Source: Bradyrhizobium diazoefficiens USDA 110 (GTDB taxonomy: Bacteria; Pseudomonadota; Alphaproteobacteria; Rhizobiales; Xanthobacteraceae). Taken from it: a DNA stretch of 64,000 nucleotides. The translations under genes were made by a program, and so were the position numbers. The stretch is taken from contig NC_004463.1 in the NCBI RefSeq assembly GCF_000011365.1, positions 4,884,001-4,948,000 of the forward strand, read 5' to 3'. The notes below the pieces were generated by a model. It was not told the origin of the DNA and did no database searches. It was given only the letters and a program-made list of their open reading frames with translations. Position 1 is the stretch's first letter. Every line of letters starts with the position of its first letter. This document shows positions 16,501-25,162 of this stretch, piece by piece.

Positions 16501-18746
16501 TCAAGCTCGACGGGCTCAATCCGGGCGAGGACGCAAAGATCGTCATCGCCGCGGTCGATGTCGGCATCCTCAACCTCACCAATTACAAGCCGCCGGCGCC
16601 GGACGATTACTATCTCGGCCAGCGCCGCCTTTCCGCGGAGATCCGCGATCTCTATGGGCAGTTGATCGACGGCATGTCGGGCACGCGCGGCCAGATCAAG
16701 TCCGGCGGCGACGCCGGTGCGGCCGAACTCCAGGGCTCACCGCCGGCGCAGAAGCCGCTCGCGCTCTATTCCGGCATCGTCACGGTTGCCGCTGACGGCA
16801 CCGCCGAGGTGAGCTTCGACATTCCGGAGTTCGCCGGCACCGCGCGCGTGATGGCGGTGGCGTGGACCGCGACCAAGCTCGGCCGCGCCAACACCGACGT
16901 CGTGATCCGCGATCCTGTCGTGCTGACCACGACCTTGCCGCGCTTTCTGCTCAATGGCGACCACGGCACGGTCAACCTCGAAATCGACAATGTCGAGGGC
17001 CAGGCCGGCGACTACGTCATCAACGTGAAGACGGGCGGCCCGGTGAAGATGACCGGCAATCCCGCGACCACGGTCAAGCTCGCCGCCAAGCAGCGCAACG
17101 CGTTCTCGCTTGCGCTCGATGCGACCGCAGCGGGACAGGCGACGCTCGACGTCGACATCAAGGGGCCGAACGGGCTTGCACTCGCACGCCACTATGCGTT
17201 CGACGTCAAGGCGGCGACGCAGGTGCTGGCGCGGCGTTCGATCCGGACGCTGGCGAAGGGCGAGAGCCTGACGCTGACCTCGGACATGTTCTCCGACCTT
17301 GTGCCGGGCACCGGCAGCGTCTCGGTCTCGGCGAGCCTGTCCACGGCGCTCGATGCGGCGACGATCCTGAAAGCGCTCGACCGCTATCCCTATGGCTGCT
17401 CGGAGCAGATCACGAGCCGCGCCATGCCGCTGCTCTATGTCAACGAGCTTGCGGCCGGCGCCCATCTCGCCATGGACACCGAGGTCGACCAGCGCATCCG
17501 CGACGCGATCGAGCGGCTGCTGGCGCGACAGGGCTCGAACGGCTCGTTCGGACTGTGGTCGGCCGGCGGCGACGACGCCTGGCTGGATGCTTACGTGACG
17601 GACTTCCTGACCCGGGCCCGCGAGAAGGGCTTTGCGGTGCCGGACGTGCTGTTCAAGAACGCGCTCGACCGCGTCCGCAACTCCGTCGTCAACGGCAATG
17701 AGCCGGAGAAGGACGGCGGCCGCGATCTCGCCTACGGCCTCTACGTGCTTGCACGGAACGGCGCGGCTCCAATCGGCGACCTGCGCTATCTCGCCGATAC
17801 CAAGCTGAGCAACCTCGCGACGCCGATTGCGAAGTCGCAGCTCGCCGCGGCGCTCGCGCTGGTCGGCGACCGTAACCGCGCGGAGCGGGTCTATGGCGCT
17901 GCACTCGACAGCCTCGCGCCCAAGCCGGTGCTGGAGTTCGGCCGCACCGATTACGGCTCGCAGCTTCGCGATGCGGCGGCGCTTGTCTCGCTTGCCAGCG
18001 AAGGCAACGCGCCGAGGGCGACGCTGACGCAGGCGGTGTCGCGGGTCGAGACCGCGCGCGGGCTGACGCCCTACACCTCCACGCAGGAGAACGCGTGGCT
18101 GGTGCTGGCGGCGCGGGCGCTCGCCAAGGAGAACCTGTCGATCGAGGTCGACGGCCAGCCGGTCAAGACCGCGCTCTACCGCAGCTACAAGGCGGACACG
18201 CTGAGCGGCAAGCCGCTGAAGATCACCAACACCGGCGATGCGCCGGTGCAGGCGGTGGTCTCGGTGTCGGGCTCGCCGGTGACGCCGGAGCCGGCGGCCT
18301 CCAACGGCTTCAAGATCGAGCGCAATTACTTCACGCTCGACGGCAAGCCCGCCGACATCAGCAAGGTCAAGCAGAACCAGCGCTTCGCGGTGGTGCTGAA
18401 GATCACCGAGGCCAAGCCGGAGTACGGCCACATCATGGTGTCCGACTATCTGCCGGCGGGCCTTGAGATCGACAATCCGAAGCTGGTCTCGTCCGGCGAC
18501 AGCGGTACGCTGGACTGGATCGAGGACGGCGAGGAGCCCGAGGATACCGAGTTCCGCGACGACCGCTTCACGGCGGCCGTTGACCGGGCGTCGGACTCCA
18601 AGTCGGTCTTCACCGTCGCCTATGTTGTCCGCGCCGTTTCGCCGGGTAAATACGTATTGCCGCAGGCTTATGTCGAGGACATGTACAACCCCTCGCGCTA
18701 CGGGCGGACGGGCACGGGGAATGTCGAGGTACGGGCGGCGAAGTGA
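13542..18746 (+). CDS. yfhM: Alpha-2-macroglobulin family protease inhibitor, thioester type
   Basis: 1734 aa. Bacterial alpha-2-macroglobulins trap foreign proteases in the periplasm and work with PBP1C, whose gene is next. The signal peptide is MIGLVRAVTICAALALG ending AQA-ADK. Successive MG beta domains fill residues about 30-1200. The thioester motif GCSEQ (Cys1286, Gln1289) lies in DRYPYGCSEQITSRAM, followed by the helical thioester domain and a C-terminal domain ending in YVEDMYNP. The thioester is intact, so it should bond covalently to targets. Unlike E. coli YfhM there is no lipobox cysteine at the signal cleavage site, so the protein looks soluble rather than lipid-anchored. Start 13542 is chosen for GGGAG and the signal peptide. 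The frame is open to 13449. Confidence 0.95.
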   Translation: MIGLVRAVTICAALALGLSAAQAADKAFKRDDLADSAIKLEAQIKSEAGPVAKTNATLRTDADAAFRRNDYRAGLSVLGQIAATTPDDAGNWLRLAKVIFQIWPKNSSEQTFLLERASTAAYIAYQRAGNPGEEADALAVLGKSLAERKLWRPALDALRLSLDMREVADVRGQYEKMRDEHGFRLLDYTVDSDSASPRACFQFSEELAKRTDFAPFLALAGQDKPALSAEGKQLCVDGLKHGERYNINLRAGLPSTVKEGLPKSAEFNVYVRDRKPFVRFTSRAYVLPRTGQRGIPVVSVNTPAVNINVFRIGDRNLINTVVDSDFQKTLSKYQLSDLGDERGVKVWTGELTTAMTLNQDVTTAFPVDQALGELQPGVYVMTAAAKGPGSDDEYQLATQWFIVSDLGVSAYSGNDGIHVFINSLASTDPVGKAEVRLIARNNEILATRKTDDSGHVLFEAGLARGEGGLSPAMLTVTGEKADYAFLSLKTSAFDLSDRGVAGRVVPVGADAFVYAERGVYRSSETVYLTALLRDGQGNAVTGGPMTLVVERPDGVEYRRAVLSDQGAGGRTLSVPLNSAVPTGTWRVRAFTDPKGSSVGETTFMVEDYVPDRIEFELSAKDKLIKANAPVELKADGHFLYGAPAAGLQLEGDMLIAPASERPGFAGYQFGVADEETTSNERTPLENLPEADANGVATFPVTLDKQPASTRPQEAQIFVRMVETGGRAVERKLVLPVAPASALIGVKPLFGDKNVAEGDKAEFDVVFVSPEGKTLPRDGLRYELLKMESRYQWYRQNNYWEYEPVKSTSRVADGDLTIAADKPSRVSLSPRPGRYRLDVKSSDADGPVTSVQFDVGWYSDGSADTPDLLETSIDKPQYASGDTMTVSVNVRSAGKLTVNVLGDRLLTTQTIDVKEGTAQVKLPVGKDWGTGAYVVATLRRPLDAAAQRMPGRAIGLKWFGIDKQTRTLSVKLTPPALIRPNAMLKIPVKLDGLNPGEDAKIVIAAVDVGILNLTNYKPPAPDDYYLGQRRLSAEIRDLYGQLIDGMSGTRGQIKSGGDAGAAELQGSPPAQKPLALYSGIVTVAADGTAEVSFDIPEFAGTARVMAVAWTATKLGRANTDVVIRDPVVLTTTLPRFLLNGDHGTVNLEIDNVEGQAGDYVINVKTGGPVKMTGNPATTVKLAAKQRNAFSLALDATAAGQATLDVDIKGPNGLALARHYAFDVKAATQVLARRSIRTLAKGESLTLTSDMFSDLVPGTGSVSVSASLSTALDAATILKALDRYPYGCSEQITSRAMPLLYVNELAAGAHLAMDTEVDQRIRDAIERLLARQGSNGSFGLWSAGGDDAWLDAYVTDFLTRAREKGFAVPDVLFKNALDRVRNSVVNGNEPEKDGGRDLAYGLYVLARNGAAPIGDLRYLADTKLSNLATPIAKSQLAAALALVGDRNRAERVYGAALDSLAPKPVLEFGRTDYGSQLRDAAALVSLASEGNAPRATLTQAVSRVETARGLTPYTSTQENAWLVLAARALAKENLSIEVDGQPVKTALYRSYKADTLSGKPLKITNTGDAPVQAVVSVSGSPVTPEPAASNGFKIERNYFTLDGKPADISKVKQNQRFAVVLKITEAKPEYGHIMVSDYLPAGLEIDNPKLVSSGDSGTLDWIEDGEEPEDTEFRDDRFTAAVDRASDSKSVFTVAYVVRAVSPGKYVLPQAYVEDMYNPSRYGRTGTGNVEVRAAK

Positions 18747-18782
18747 GTGGAGCGCAGATGAGCGAAGCCAACCAAGTGTCTC

Positions 18783-18862
18783 GTCATTCCGGGATGGTCC
18801 GAAGGACCAGACCCGGAATCTCGAGATTCCGGGTTCGGCTCTTCGAGCCGCCCCGGAATGAC
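18783..18862. repeat. Dispersed palindromic repeat, family B copy 1
   Basis: The outer inverted ends GTCATTCCGGG and CCCCGGAATGAC enclose inner palindromes (CCCGGAATCTCGAGATTCCGGG). It sits in the short gap between the macroglobulin and pbpC genes, inside what should be one operon. A second copy with the same ends is at 57572-57675. Confidence 0.85.
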
Positions 18863-18883
18863 GGATTAGGAGGGCGCACCACC

Positions 18884-20944
18884 ATGCGCATCCTTTCCGT
18901 CCTCGCCTTCACACTCATCCTCGCCATCACCGCCTTCGTCGGCTGGGTCTACTCCCTCGGCCCGCTCCCGCTCGACGAAGCGCGCCAGGCCTCCACCACC
19001 ATCGTCGATCGCAACGGCAAGCTGCTGCGGGCCTACGCCATGGCGGACGGCCGCTGGCGGCTTCCGGTCGACGCCAGGACGAACGTCGATCCGATCTATC
19101 TCAAGCTGCTGCTCGCTTATGAGGACCAGCGCTTCTATGCCCATGACGGCATCGATCCGCTGGCGCTGGGCCGCGCCGCGTTGCAGCTCGGAACGCGCGG
19201 CCACATCGTGTCCGGCGGCTCGACCATCACCATGCAGCTAGCACGGCTGATGGAGCCGCGGCGGCAGCGCTCGCTCTATGCGAAGCTGCGGCAGATGGTC
19301 CGCGCGATCGAGATCGAGCGGACCCTCGGCAAGAGCGAAATCCTCGACCTCTATCTCGCGCTGGCGCCTTATGGCGGCAATCTCGAAGGTATCCGCGCCG
19401 CCTCGATCGCCTATCTCGGCAAGGAGCCGAAGCGGCTCTCGCTGGCTGAAGCCGCATTGCTGGTGGCGCTGCCGCAATCGCCGGAGACGCGCCGGCTCGA
19501 CCGCTATCCCGATGCGGCGCTCAAGGCTCGCGACCGCGTGCTCGACCGCATGGTCGAGGAGCACGTGGTCAGCGTCGATGACGCAAAGCAGGCCAAGGCC
19601 GTGCCGGTGCCGAAGCTGCGCAAGCCGATGCCGGTCCTGGCGCCGCATGCGTCCGACACCGCGCTTGCGACGGTCAAGGATGCGCCCGTCATCAAGCTGA
19701 CGCTGGACGCCAATCTTCAGAAGGTGCTGGAACCGCTGGCGCGCGACCGCGCGGTTGCGCTCGGTGCGAACATCTCGGTCGGCATCATCGTGGTCGACAA
19801 CGAGAGCGGCGACGTGCTCGCGCGCGTCGGCTCGGCTGATTATTTCGACGAGAGCCGGGCAGGGCAGGTCGACATGACGCGCGCCATCCGCTCGCCGGGT
19901 TCGACGCTCAAGCCCTTCATCTACGGCCTCGCCTTCGAGGACGGCTTCGTCCATCCCGACAGCCTGATCGACGACCGGCCTGTCCGCTTCGGCTCTTACG
20001 CGCCGGAAAATTTCGACATGACGTTCCAGGGCACCGTGCCGGTGAAGAAGGCGCTGCAATTGTCGCTGAATGTGCCGGCGATCGTGCTGCTCGACCGCGT
20101 CGGCGCGAGCCGGCTGGCGTCGCGGCTGCGGCAAGCCGGCGGCAATCTCATCCTGCCCAAGGACGAAGCGCCAGGGCTTGCCATGGGGCTCGGCGGCGTC
20201 GGCGTGACGCTTCAGGACCTTGCGCAGCTCTATGCCGGGTTTGCCCGCCTTGGAACCACCAAGCCGCTGCGCGAGGTCGTGGCTGCCAGAGACGACCGCG
20301 AGCCGCTGCGGCTGCTCGATCAGGTCGCGGCCTGGCAGGTCGGCAACGTGCTGCTGGGCACGCCACCGCCGGAAAACGCCGCCCACAACCGGATCGCCTT
20401 CAAGACCGGCACATCCTACGGCTATCGCGACGCCTGGTCGGTCGGCTTCGATGGCCGCATGACCATCGGCGTCTGGGTCGGTCGGCCCGATGGAGCGCCG
20501 GTTCCCGGCCTGATCGGCCGTGTCGCCGCCGCGCCCATCCTGTTCGACGCTTTCGCCCGGACCGGTAAGACGCTGGCGCCGCTGCCGAAGCCGCCCAAGG
20601 GAACCCTGGTCGCCAGCAACGCCAAGCTGCCGCTGCCCTTGAAACGGTTCCGCCCGGTCGGGGAACTGGTGCGGACCGGCAGCGAGCAGGCGCTGCACAT
20701 CCAGTTCCCGCTGAACGGCTCGCGGATCGACGTCGATCGGTCGGGTGGCTCTGAGGCCGCAGCCATGCCGGTCAAGGTCGCCGGCGGCGTTCTGCCCATG
20801 ACCGTCATGGTTAATGGCACGGCGCTCGGCGAGATCGACGGGCGCCGCCAGCGCCTGATTGATCCGCCTGGTCCGGGCTTTGCGCGGCTCACCGTGATCG
20901 ATGCCACTGGCGCCGCGGACACAGTTGTCATTCGAATTCAATGA
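18884..20944 (+). CDS. pbpC: Penicillin-binding protein 1C
   Basis: 686 aa bifunctional peptidoglycan synthase. It has an N-terminal membrane anchor (residues 1-20, MRILSVLAFTLILAITAFVG). The glycosyltransferase 51 domain carries Glu80 in EDQRFYAHDGID, GGSTITMQLARL and an EILDLYLALAPYGGN region. The transpeptidase domain has Ser340 in SPGSTLKP and KTGTS with Lys507. A C-terminal beta domain (about 600-686) is the PBP1C-specific part. All catalytic motifs are intact. AGGAGG precedes the ATG at 18884. A longer frame starting inside the upstream repeat is rejected. Pairing with alpha-2-macroglobulin is the classic yfhM-pbpC arrangement: the inhibitor shields the cell while PBP1C repairs the wall. 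Confidence 0.96.
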   Translation: MRILSVLAFTLILAITAFVGWVYSLGPLPLDEARQASTTIVDRNGKLLRAYAMADGRWRLPVDARTNVDPIYLKLLLAYEDQRFYAHDGIDPLALGRAALQLGTRGHIVSGGSTITMQLARLMEPRRQRSLYAKLRQMVRAIEIERTLGKSEILDLYLALAPYGGNLEGIRAASIAYLGKEPKRLSLAEAALLVALPQSPETRRLDRYPDAALKARDRVLDRMVEEHVVSVDDAKQAKAVPVPKLRKPMPVLAPHASDTALATVKDAPVIKLTLDANLQKVLEPLARDRAVALGANISVGIIVVDNESGDVLARVGSADYFDESRAGQVDMTRAIRSPGSTLKPFIYGLAFEDGFVHPDSLIDDRPVRFGSYAPENFDMTFQGTVPVKKALQLSLNVPAIVLLDRVGASRLASRLRQAGGNLILPKDEAPGLAMGLGGVGVTLQDLAQLYAGFARLGTTKPLREVVAARDDREPLRLLDQVAAWQVGNVLLGTPPPENAAHNRIAFKTGTSYGYRDAWSVGFDGRMTIGVWVGRPDGAPVPGLIGRVAAAPILFDAFARTGKTLAPLPKPPKGTLVASNAKLPLPLKRFRPVGELVRTGSEQALHIQFPLNGSRIDVDRSGGSEAAAMPVKVAGGVLPMTVMVNGTALGEIDGRRQRLIDPPGPGFARLTVIDATGAADTVVIRIQ

Positions 20945-20994
20945 CCCGGCCTTAAGCGGTTGTCGGAATGACGGTTTCAGCGTAAGCGGAACCA

Positions 20995-22737
20995 ATGGCC
21001 GAGACCTACCCAAGCCCCCGTTTTGGAGCCCCCCGCGAGCCGAAATCGCCCGTAAATCCGGGTAGCCGGCTGGTGTCGATGCTCGATGTCGTCACGGCTA
21101 GCCACGCCCGTGCGGTGGCCTTTCTGGTGCTGTGCGCGCTGCTGCTGTTCCTGCCGGGCTTCTTCACGATCCCGCCTGTCGACCGCGACGAGGCGCGCTT
21201 TGCGCAGGCCACCAAGCAGATGGTCGAGAGCGGCGACTATGTCGACATCCGCTTCCAGGAGGACGTCCGCTACAAGAAGCCGGTCGGCATCTACTGGTTG
21301 CAATCTGCGGCAGTCGAAGCCGCCGCGGCACTCAAGCTGCCGAAGGCCGAGTTGCGGATCTGGGTCTACCGGCTGCCGTCGCTGCTGGGGGCGATCGGCG
21401 CCGTGCTCATGACCTATTGGGCTGCGCTCGGCTTCGTCACGCGGCGCGGTGCGGTGCTCGCAGCGCTCTTGATGTGCGCCTCGGTGCTGCTCGGCGTCGA
21501 GGCGCGGCTCGCCAAGACCGATGCGATGCTGCTGTTCTGCGTGACCGCCGCGATGGGCGCGATGGCGCGGGCCTATCTGTCGTGGCAGCGCGCTGAGGAC
21601 GAGACACATCCGCCCTGGAGCTGGCCCGCGATCTTCTGGACCGCGCTCGCCGTCGGGATCCTGATCAAGGGGCCGCTGATCCTGATGTTCGCCGGCCTGA
21701 CCATCGTCGCACTGGCGATCCAGGACCGCGATGCCTCCTGGCTGTGGAAGCTGCGCCCGCTCTGGGGCTTGATGTGGATGCTGGTGCTGGTGCTGCCCTG
21801 GTTCGTCGCGATCTTCTGGCGCGCGGGCGATGCCTTCTTCGCGGACTCCGTCGGCGGCGACATGCTGAGCAAGATCGGCGCGCAGGAATCCCATGGCGCG
21901 CCGCCCGGACTGTACCTCGCGCTGTTCTGGATCACCTTCTGGCCGGGCGCGCCGCTCGCGGCAATGGCGGCGCCTGCGGTGTGGCGGGCGCGGCGTGAGC
22001 CCGGTGCGCAATTTCTGCTGGCCTGGCTGGTCCCGTCCTGGATCGTGTTCGAGGCGGTGCTGACCAAGCTGCCGCATTACGTGCTGCCGCTGTACCCGGC
22101 GATCGCGATCCTGACCGTCGGCGCGCTGGAGCGGCGCGTGCTGTCGCGCTCCTGGCTGATGCGCGGCTCGGCCTGGTGGTTCGCGATCCCCGCGGCCGCC
22201 TCGATCATCGCGGTGGTCGGCGCGGTGATGCTGACGCGGCAGCCGGCTTTCGTGGCCTGGCCGTTTATCGCGGCGTCCCTGATCTTCGGCCTGTTCGCCT
22301 GGTGGCTGTTCGACACCAACCACGCCGAGCGCTCGGTGCTGAACGCGCTGGTCGCAGCCTTGATGCTTGCGGTCGTGGTCTACGGCATCGTGCTGCCGTC
22401 GCTGACGCCGGTGTTTCCGAGCATCGAGGTCGCGCGTGCTCTGCGCAACGTCACCTGCGTCGGGCCGAAGGCGGCCGCCGCCGGCTATCACGAGCCGAGC
22501 CTCGTGTTCCTGACGGGCACCCAGACGCTGCTCACCGACGGCTCGGGCGCAGCGGACTTCCTGCGGCAGGGCAGCTGCCGCTTCGCGCTGATCGAGCAGC
22601 GCTCGGAGCGCAGCTTCGTGCAGCGCGCCGAGGCGATCGGGCTGCGTTACAAGGTCGGCGCCCGCATCGACGGCTACAATTTCTCGCAAGGGCGCGCGAT
22701 CTCGATCTCGATCTTCCGCTCGGAAGGCACCGAATAG
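20995..22737 (+). CDS. ArnT-like integral membrane glycosyltransferase (GT39/GT83 superfamily)
   Basis: 580 aa with about 11-12 hydrophobic segments. The first periplasmic loop carries PPVDRDEARFAQATKQM, the acidic DxDE-type catalytic signature of lipid-linked sugar transferases such as ArnT and Rgt proteins. It is followed by YKKPVGIYWLQ and RLPSLLGAIGA, typical of this family. It would transfer a sugar from a polyprenyl-phosphate donor to a lipid or cell-wall acceptor at the periplasmic face. The next genes encode a PAP2 phosphatase (1-base gap) and a polyprenyl-phosphate glycosyltransferase, which suggests lipid A or other envelope glycolipid decoration. Sugar and acceptor are unknown. Confidence 0.9.
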   Translation: MAETYPSPRFGAPREPKSPVNPGSRLVSMLDVVTASHARAVAFLVLCALLLFLPGFFTIPPVDRDEARFAQATKQMVESGDYVDIRFQEDVRYKKPVGIYWLQSAAVEAAAALKLPKAELRIWVYRLPSLLGAIGAVLMTYWAALGFVTRRGAVLAALLMCASVLLGVEARLAKTDAMLLFCVTAAMGAMARAYLSWQRAEDETHPPWSWPAIFWTALAVGILIKGPLILMFAGLTIVALAIQDRDASWLWKLRPLWGLMWMLVLVLPWFVAIFWRAGDAFFADSVGGDMLSKIGAQESHGAPPGLYLALFWITFWPGAPLAAMAAPAVWRARREPGAQFLLAWLVPSWIVFEAVLTKLPHYVLPLYPAIAILTVGALERRVLSRSWLMRGSAWWFAIPAAASIIAVVGAVMLTRQPAFVAWPFIAASLIFGLFAWWLFDTNHAERSVLNALVAALMLAVVVYGIVLPSLTPVFPSIEVARALRNVTCVGPKAAAAGYHEPSLVFLTGTQTLLTDGSGAADFLRQGSCRFALIEQRSERSFVQRAEAIGLRYKVGARIDGYNFSQGRAISISIFRSEGTE

Positions 22738-22738
22738 G

Positions 22739-23584
22739 ATGCCGGCCTCGACCAACATCGCGCCGCGGCCGAGCTATCCCGCGCAGTTTCTGACCGTGAC
22801 GGGGCGTGCGCTGGCGCAGCTCGTGCGTTCGCCCTCGCATTCGCGCCGCGCCGAGGCCGCGCGAAAGCTGGCGCGCCATTCGCTATGGCTCAGCGCCGCG
22901 GGCGCGGCCCTGGTCATCGCGCTGATGCTGGCGTTCGACCTGACTGAGATCCAGTTGATGCCGGCGCGCGGCACGCCCGGCCTGTGGCCGATCCGCATCC
23001 TGACCGATTTCGGCAAGGACGAGTATGTGCTCTCGGCGCTGGCCGTCGCCCTCGTGGTCGTGGCGCTCGTTGCGGCCGGCCTTTACGGCACCCGCCGCGC
23101 GCTGCTGCTCGGCCTCGGTACGCGGCTCCAGTTCCTGTTTCTATCCGTTGCATTCTCGGTGTTGATCGCCGAGATCCTGAAATATCTCATTGGCCGCGGA
23201 CGTCCGTTCGTCGGCGGCAAGGCCGACCCGTTCAACTTCATCCCGTTCGAGGGCAGCGGGGCCTATGCCAGCCTGCCATCCGGCCATGCGGTGACGGCGT
23301 TCGCGCTCGCTTTCGCGGTGTCGGCACTCTGGCCACGGCTGCGCGTCTTCATGTTCACTTACGCAATCGTGATCCTGCTGACGCGCCTGGTGCTGCTCGC
23401 GCATCATCCGAGCGACGTCGTGGCCGGCGCCCTGGTCGGCATGGTCGGCGCCATGGCGGTCCGCTACTGGTTCGCGGCCCGTAGGCTCGGCTTCGCCATC
23501 CGCGCCGATGGCAGCATCTTGGCCATTCCAGGACCGGTCGGCGGCCGCCTCAAAAGGGTTGCCCGCGGGGCCTCCGCCCCATAA
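22739..23584 (+). CDS. PAP2 superfamily membrane phosphatase
   Basis: 281 aa, about six membrane helices. The three PAP2 acid phosphatase motifs are complete: KYLIGRGRP (KX6RP), PSGHAV, and TRLVLLAHHPSDV (RX5HX3D). Such enzymes dephosphorylate polyprenyl pyrophosphate, lipid A (LpxE/LpxF type) or phosphatidic acid on the periplasmic side. It is translationally linked to the ArnT-like gene (1 base between stop and start), so recycling of the carrier lipid or removal of a lipid A phosphate before sugar addition is the likely role. Which of these applies is not determined. Confidence 0.9.
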   Translation: MPASTNIAPRPSYPAQFLTVTGRALAQLVRSPSHSRRAEAARKLARHSLWLSAAGAALVIALMLAFDLTEIQLMPARGTPGLWPIRILTDFGKDEYVLSALAVALVVVALVAAGLYGTRRALLLGLGTRLQFLFLSVAFSVLIAEILKYLIGRGRPFVGGKADPFNFIPFEGSGAYASLPSGHAVTAFALAFAVSALWPRLRVFMFTYAIVILLTRLVLLAHHPSDVVAGALVGMVGAMAVRYWFAARRLGFAIRADGSILAIPGPVGGRLKRVARGASAP

Positions 23585-23649
23585 AAGCGGCTGCCTGCCG
23601 GGGCCGCCGGTTCCCCGAGGCGCAGGCCAATTCCAACCACGAGCCTCAT

Positions 23650-24390
23650 TTGTCGACGTCCCAGCCTTCGGTTTCCATCGTCGTTCCCGTGCGCAACGAA
23701 GCCGACAACATCGCGCCCCTGATCGAGGAGATCACCGCGGCGCTCGACAGCCGCTGGGATTACGAGATCATCTACGTCAATGACGGTTCGACCGATACGA
23801 CCGGCGAGCGGCTCAAGGCCATCATGGCGCAGCGGGGCAATCTGCGTCAGCTCCGACATGCAAAATCCGGTGGCCAGTCCGCTGCCGTGCGCAGCGGCGT
23901 GCGTGCCGCGCGCGGCGCGATCGTGGCCACGCTCGACGGCGACGGCCAGAACAATCCGGCGTTCCTGCCGGACCTGATCGCGGCGGTCGAGAAGGGCGCC
24001 CATGTCGGGCTCGCCGCGGGCCAGCGCGTCGGACGCAAGGACACGGGCTTCAAGAAATTCCAGTCGCGCGTGGCGAACAAGGTCCGCAACGGCATCCTGA
24101 AGGACGGCACGCGCGACACCGGCTGCGGCCTGAAAGCATTCCGGCGCGAGGTCTTCCTCGCGATGCCCTATTTCGACGGGCTGCACCGTTTCCTGCCGGC
24201 ACTGGTGCGGCGTGAAGGCTACGAGATCGCCTATGTCGACGTGATCGACCGGCCGCGCCGCTCCGGCGTGTCAAATTACGGTTTCTTCGACCGGCTATGG
24301 ATCGGCATCATGGATCTGGCCGGCGTGTGGTGGCTGATCCGACGCAAGAAGCCGACGCCCGACGTGACCGAGGTGACACCTCATGACTAG
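23650..24390 (+). CDS. Family 2 glycosyltransferase (polyprenyl-phosphate sugar synthase type)
   Basis: 246 aa. VSIVVPVRNEADNI, IIYVNDGSTD and LDGDGQNNP (the DxD metal site) form a GT-A fold like DPM1/ArnC enzymes. RDTGCGLKAFRREVF and LHRFLPALV are conserved acceptor-site segments of polyprenyl-phosphate mannosyl/glycosyl transferases. There is no pair of C-terminal membrane helices, only the hydrophobic stretch LWIGIMDLAGVWWLI near the end. It would charge the lipid carrier used by the ArnT-like enzyme two genes upstream. The start is TTG at 23650 with a weak ribosome site. No upstream in-frame ATG gives a better N-terminus. It overlaps the next gene by 8 bases. Confidence 0.9.
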   Translation: MSTSQPSVSIVVPVRNEADNIAPLIEEITAALDSRWDYEIIYVNDGSTDTTGERLKAIMAQRGNLRQLRHAKSGGQSAAVRSGVRAARGAIVATLDGDGQNNPAFLPDLIAAVEKGAHVGLAAGQRVGRKDTGFKKFQSRVANKVRNGILKDGTRDTGCGLKAFRREVFLAMPYFDGLHRFLPALVRREGYEIAYVDVIDRPRRSGVSNYGFFDRLWIGIMDLAGVWWLIRRKKPTPDVTEVTPHD

Positions 24391-24697
24391 CCTTCTCAAC
24401 TATCTGCACGACGTCTTCGTCGTGAAATTCGACGCCTGGGTGATCCTGGGCTTCGTGGCGCAGGCGTTCTTCACCATGCGCTTCGTGGTGCAGTGGATCG
24501 CGTCCGAACGTGCGCGCAAGAGCGTCATGCCGGTCGCGTTCTGGTTCTTCTCGGTCGGCGGCGGTGCGCTGCTCCTGGTCTACGCGCTCTATCGCAAGGA
24601 TCCCGTGTTCATCGCGGGCCAGGCGCTTGGCCTCGTCGTCTACCTCCGCAACGTCTATTTCATCATCATCAACGGCAAGCAGGTCTCGAGCGAATAG
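24383..24697 (+). CDS. Small membrane protein with lipid-A-disaccharide synthase N-terminal domain (LAB_N)
   Basis: 104 aa with three membrane helices (about residues 18-36, 50-66, 72-90). FVAQAFFTMRFVVQWIASER, then VMPVAFWFFSVGGGALLLVYAL and GQALGLVVYLRNVYFI match the LAB_N domain, first named from an extension of LpxB. The ATG lies 8 bases inside the GT2 gene. In many Gram-negatives this protein accompanies DPM1/ArnC-type GT2 and ArnT-type genes, as here, and may help flip or present the polyprenyl-sugar. That function is inference. Confidence 0.9.
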   Translation: MTSLLNYLHDVFVVKFDAWVILGFVAQAFFTMRFVVQWIASERARKSVMPVAFWFFSVGGGALLLVYALYRKDPVFIAGQALGLVVYLRNVYFIIINGKQVSSE

Positions 24698-24721
24698 CTC
24701 GCTCTTGTGTGCCTCATCGGC

Positions 24722-25162
24722 ATGAACAAGTTACAAGCCGTCCTGTTCACGTCAGTCTTTCTGGTCGGCCTGCTGTTACTCGGGCTCGGCCTGTTCGAGC
24801 TCGGCAGCACCGTCGCGTTCCTTGTGCGGGCCGAGCAGACCGAAGCGCGGTTCATGGGTGCCGTCGCGCGGACCGGCGGGAATCATGGCGGAACGTTTCT
24901 CTATCCGTCGTTTCAATTCACGACGATCGACGGGCGCTCGGTGACGTTCACGTCCTCGTCGGGCTCGACCGCTCAGCCTTATTCAGACCGCGAGCAGGTC
25001 AAGATAGCCTACGATCCACGGCGGCCCGAGGATGCGCGGCTGCTGTCGTTCCTGACGCTGTGGATCGCTCCGGTCCTGCTTTGCGGCGCGGGCCTGCTGC
25101 TGGCGGGCGGCGCGGTTCTTGTTCGCGCCGGACTAGCGCGGCAACGCCGAGGCCGCGCCTGA
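24722..25162 (+). CDS. DUF3592-type two-helix membrane protein
   Basis: 146 aa from ATG 24722. An N-terminal membrane helix (about 8-32) is followed by an extracytoplasmic beta domain with YPSFQFTTIDGRSVTFTSSS and EQVKIAYDPRRPEDARL, the DUF3592 signature, and then a second helix (about 112-135). Its role is unknown. It follows the envelope cluster by 24 bases but may be only loosely linked. Its last 30 bases overlap the end of the convergent Na/Pi cotransporter gene. Confidence 0.82.
   Translation: MNKLQAVLFTSVFLVGLLLLGLGLFELGSTVAFLVRAEQTEARFMGAVARTGGNHGGTFLYPSFQFTTIDGRSVTFTSSSGSTAQPYSDREQVKIAYDPRRPEDARLLSFLTLWIAPVLLCGAGLLLAGGAVLVRAGLARQRRGRA

Noticed and set aside
18743..18883. Upstream extension of pbpC
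   Set aside because: It would translate a family B palindromic repeat. The AGGAGG site and membrane anchor fix the start at 18884.
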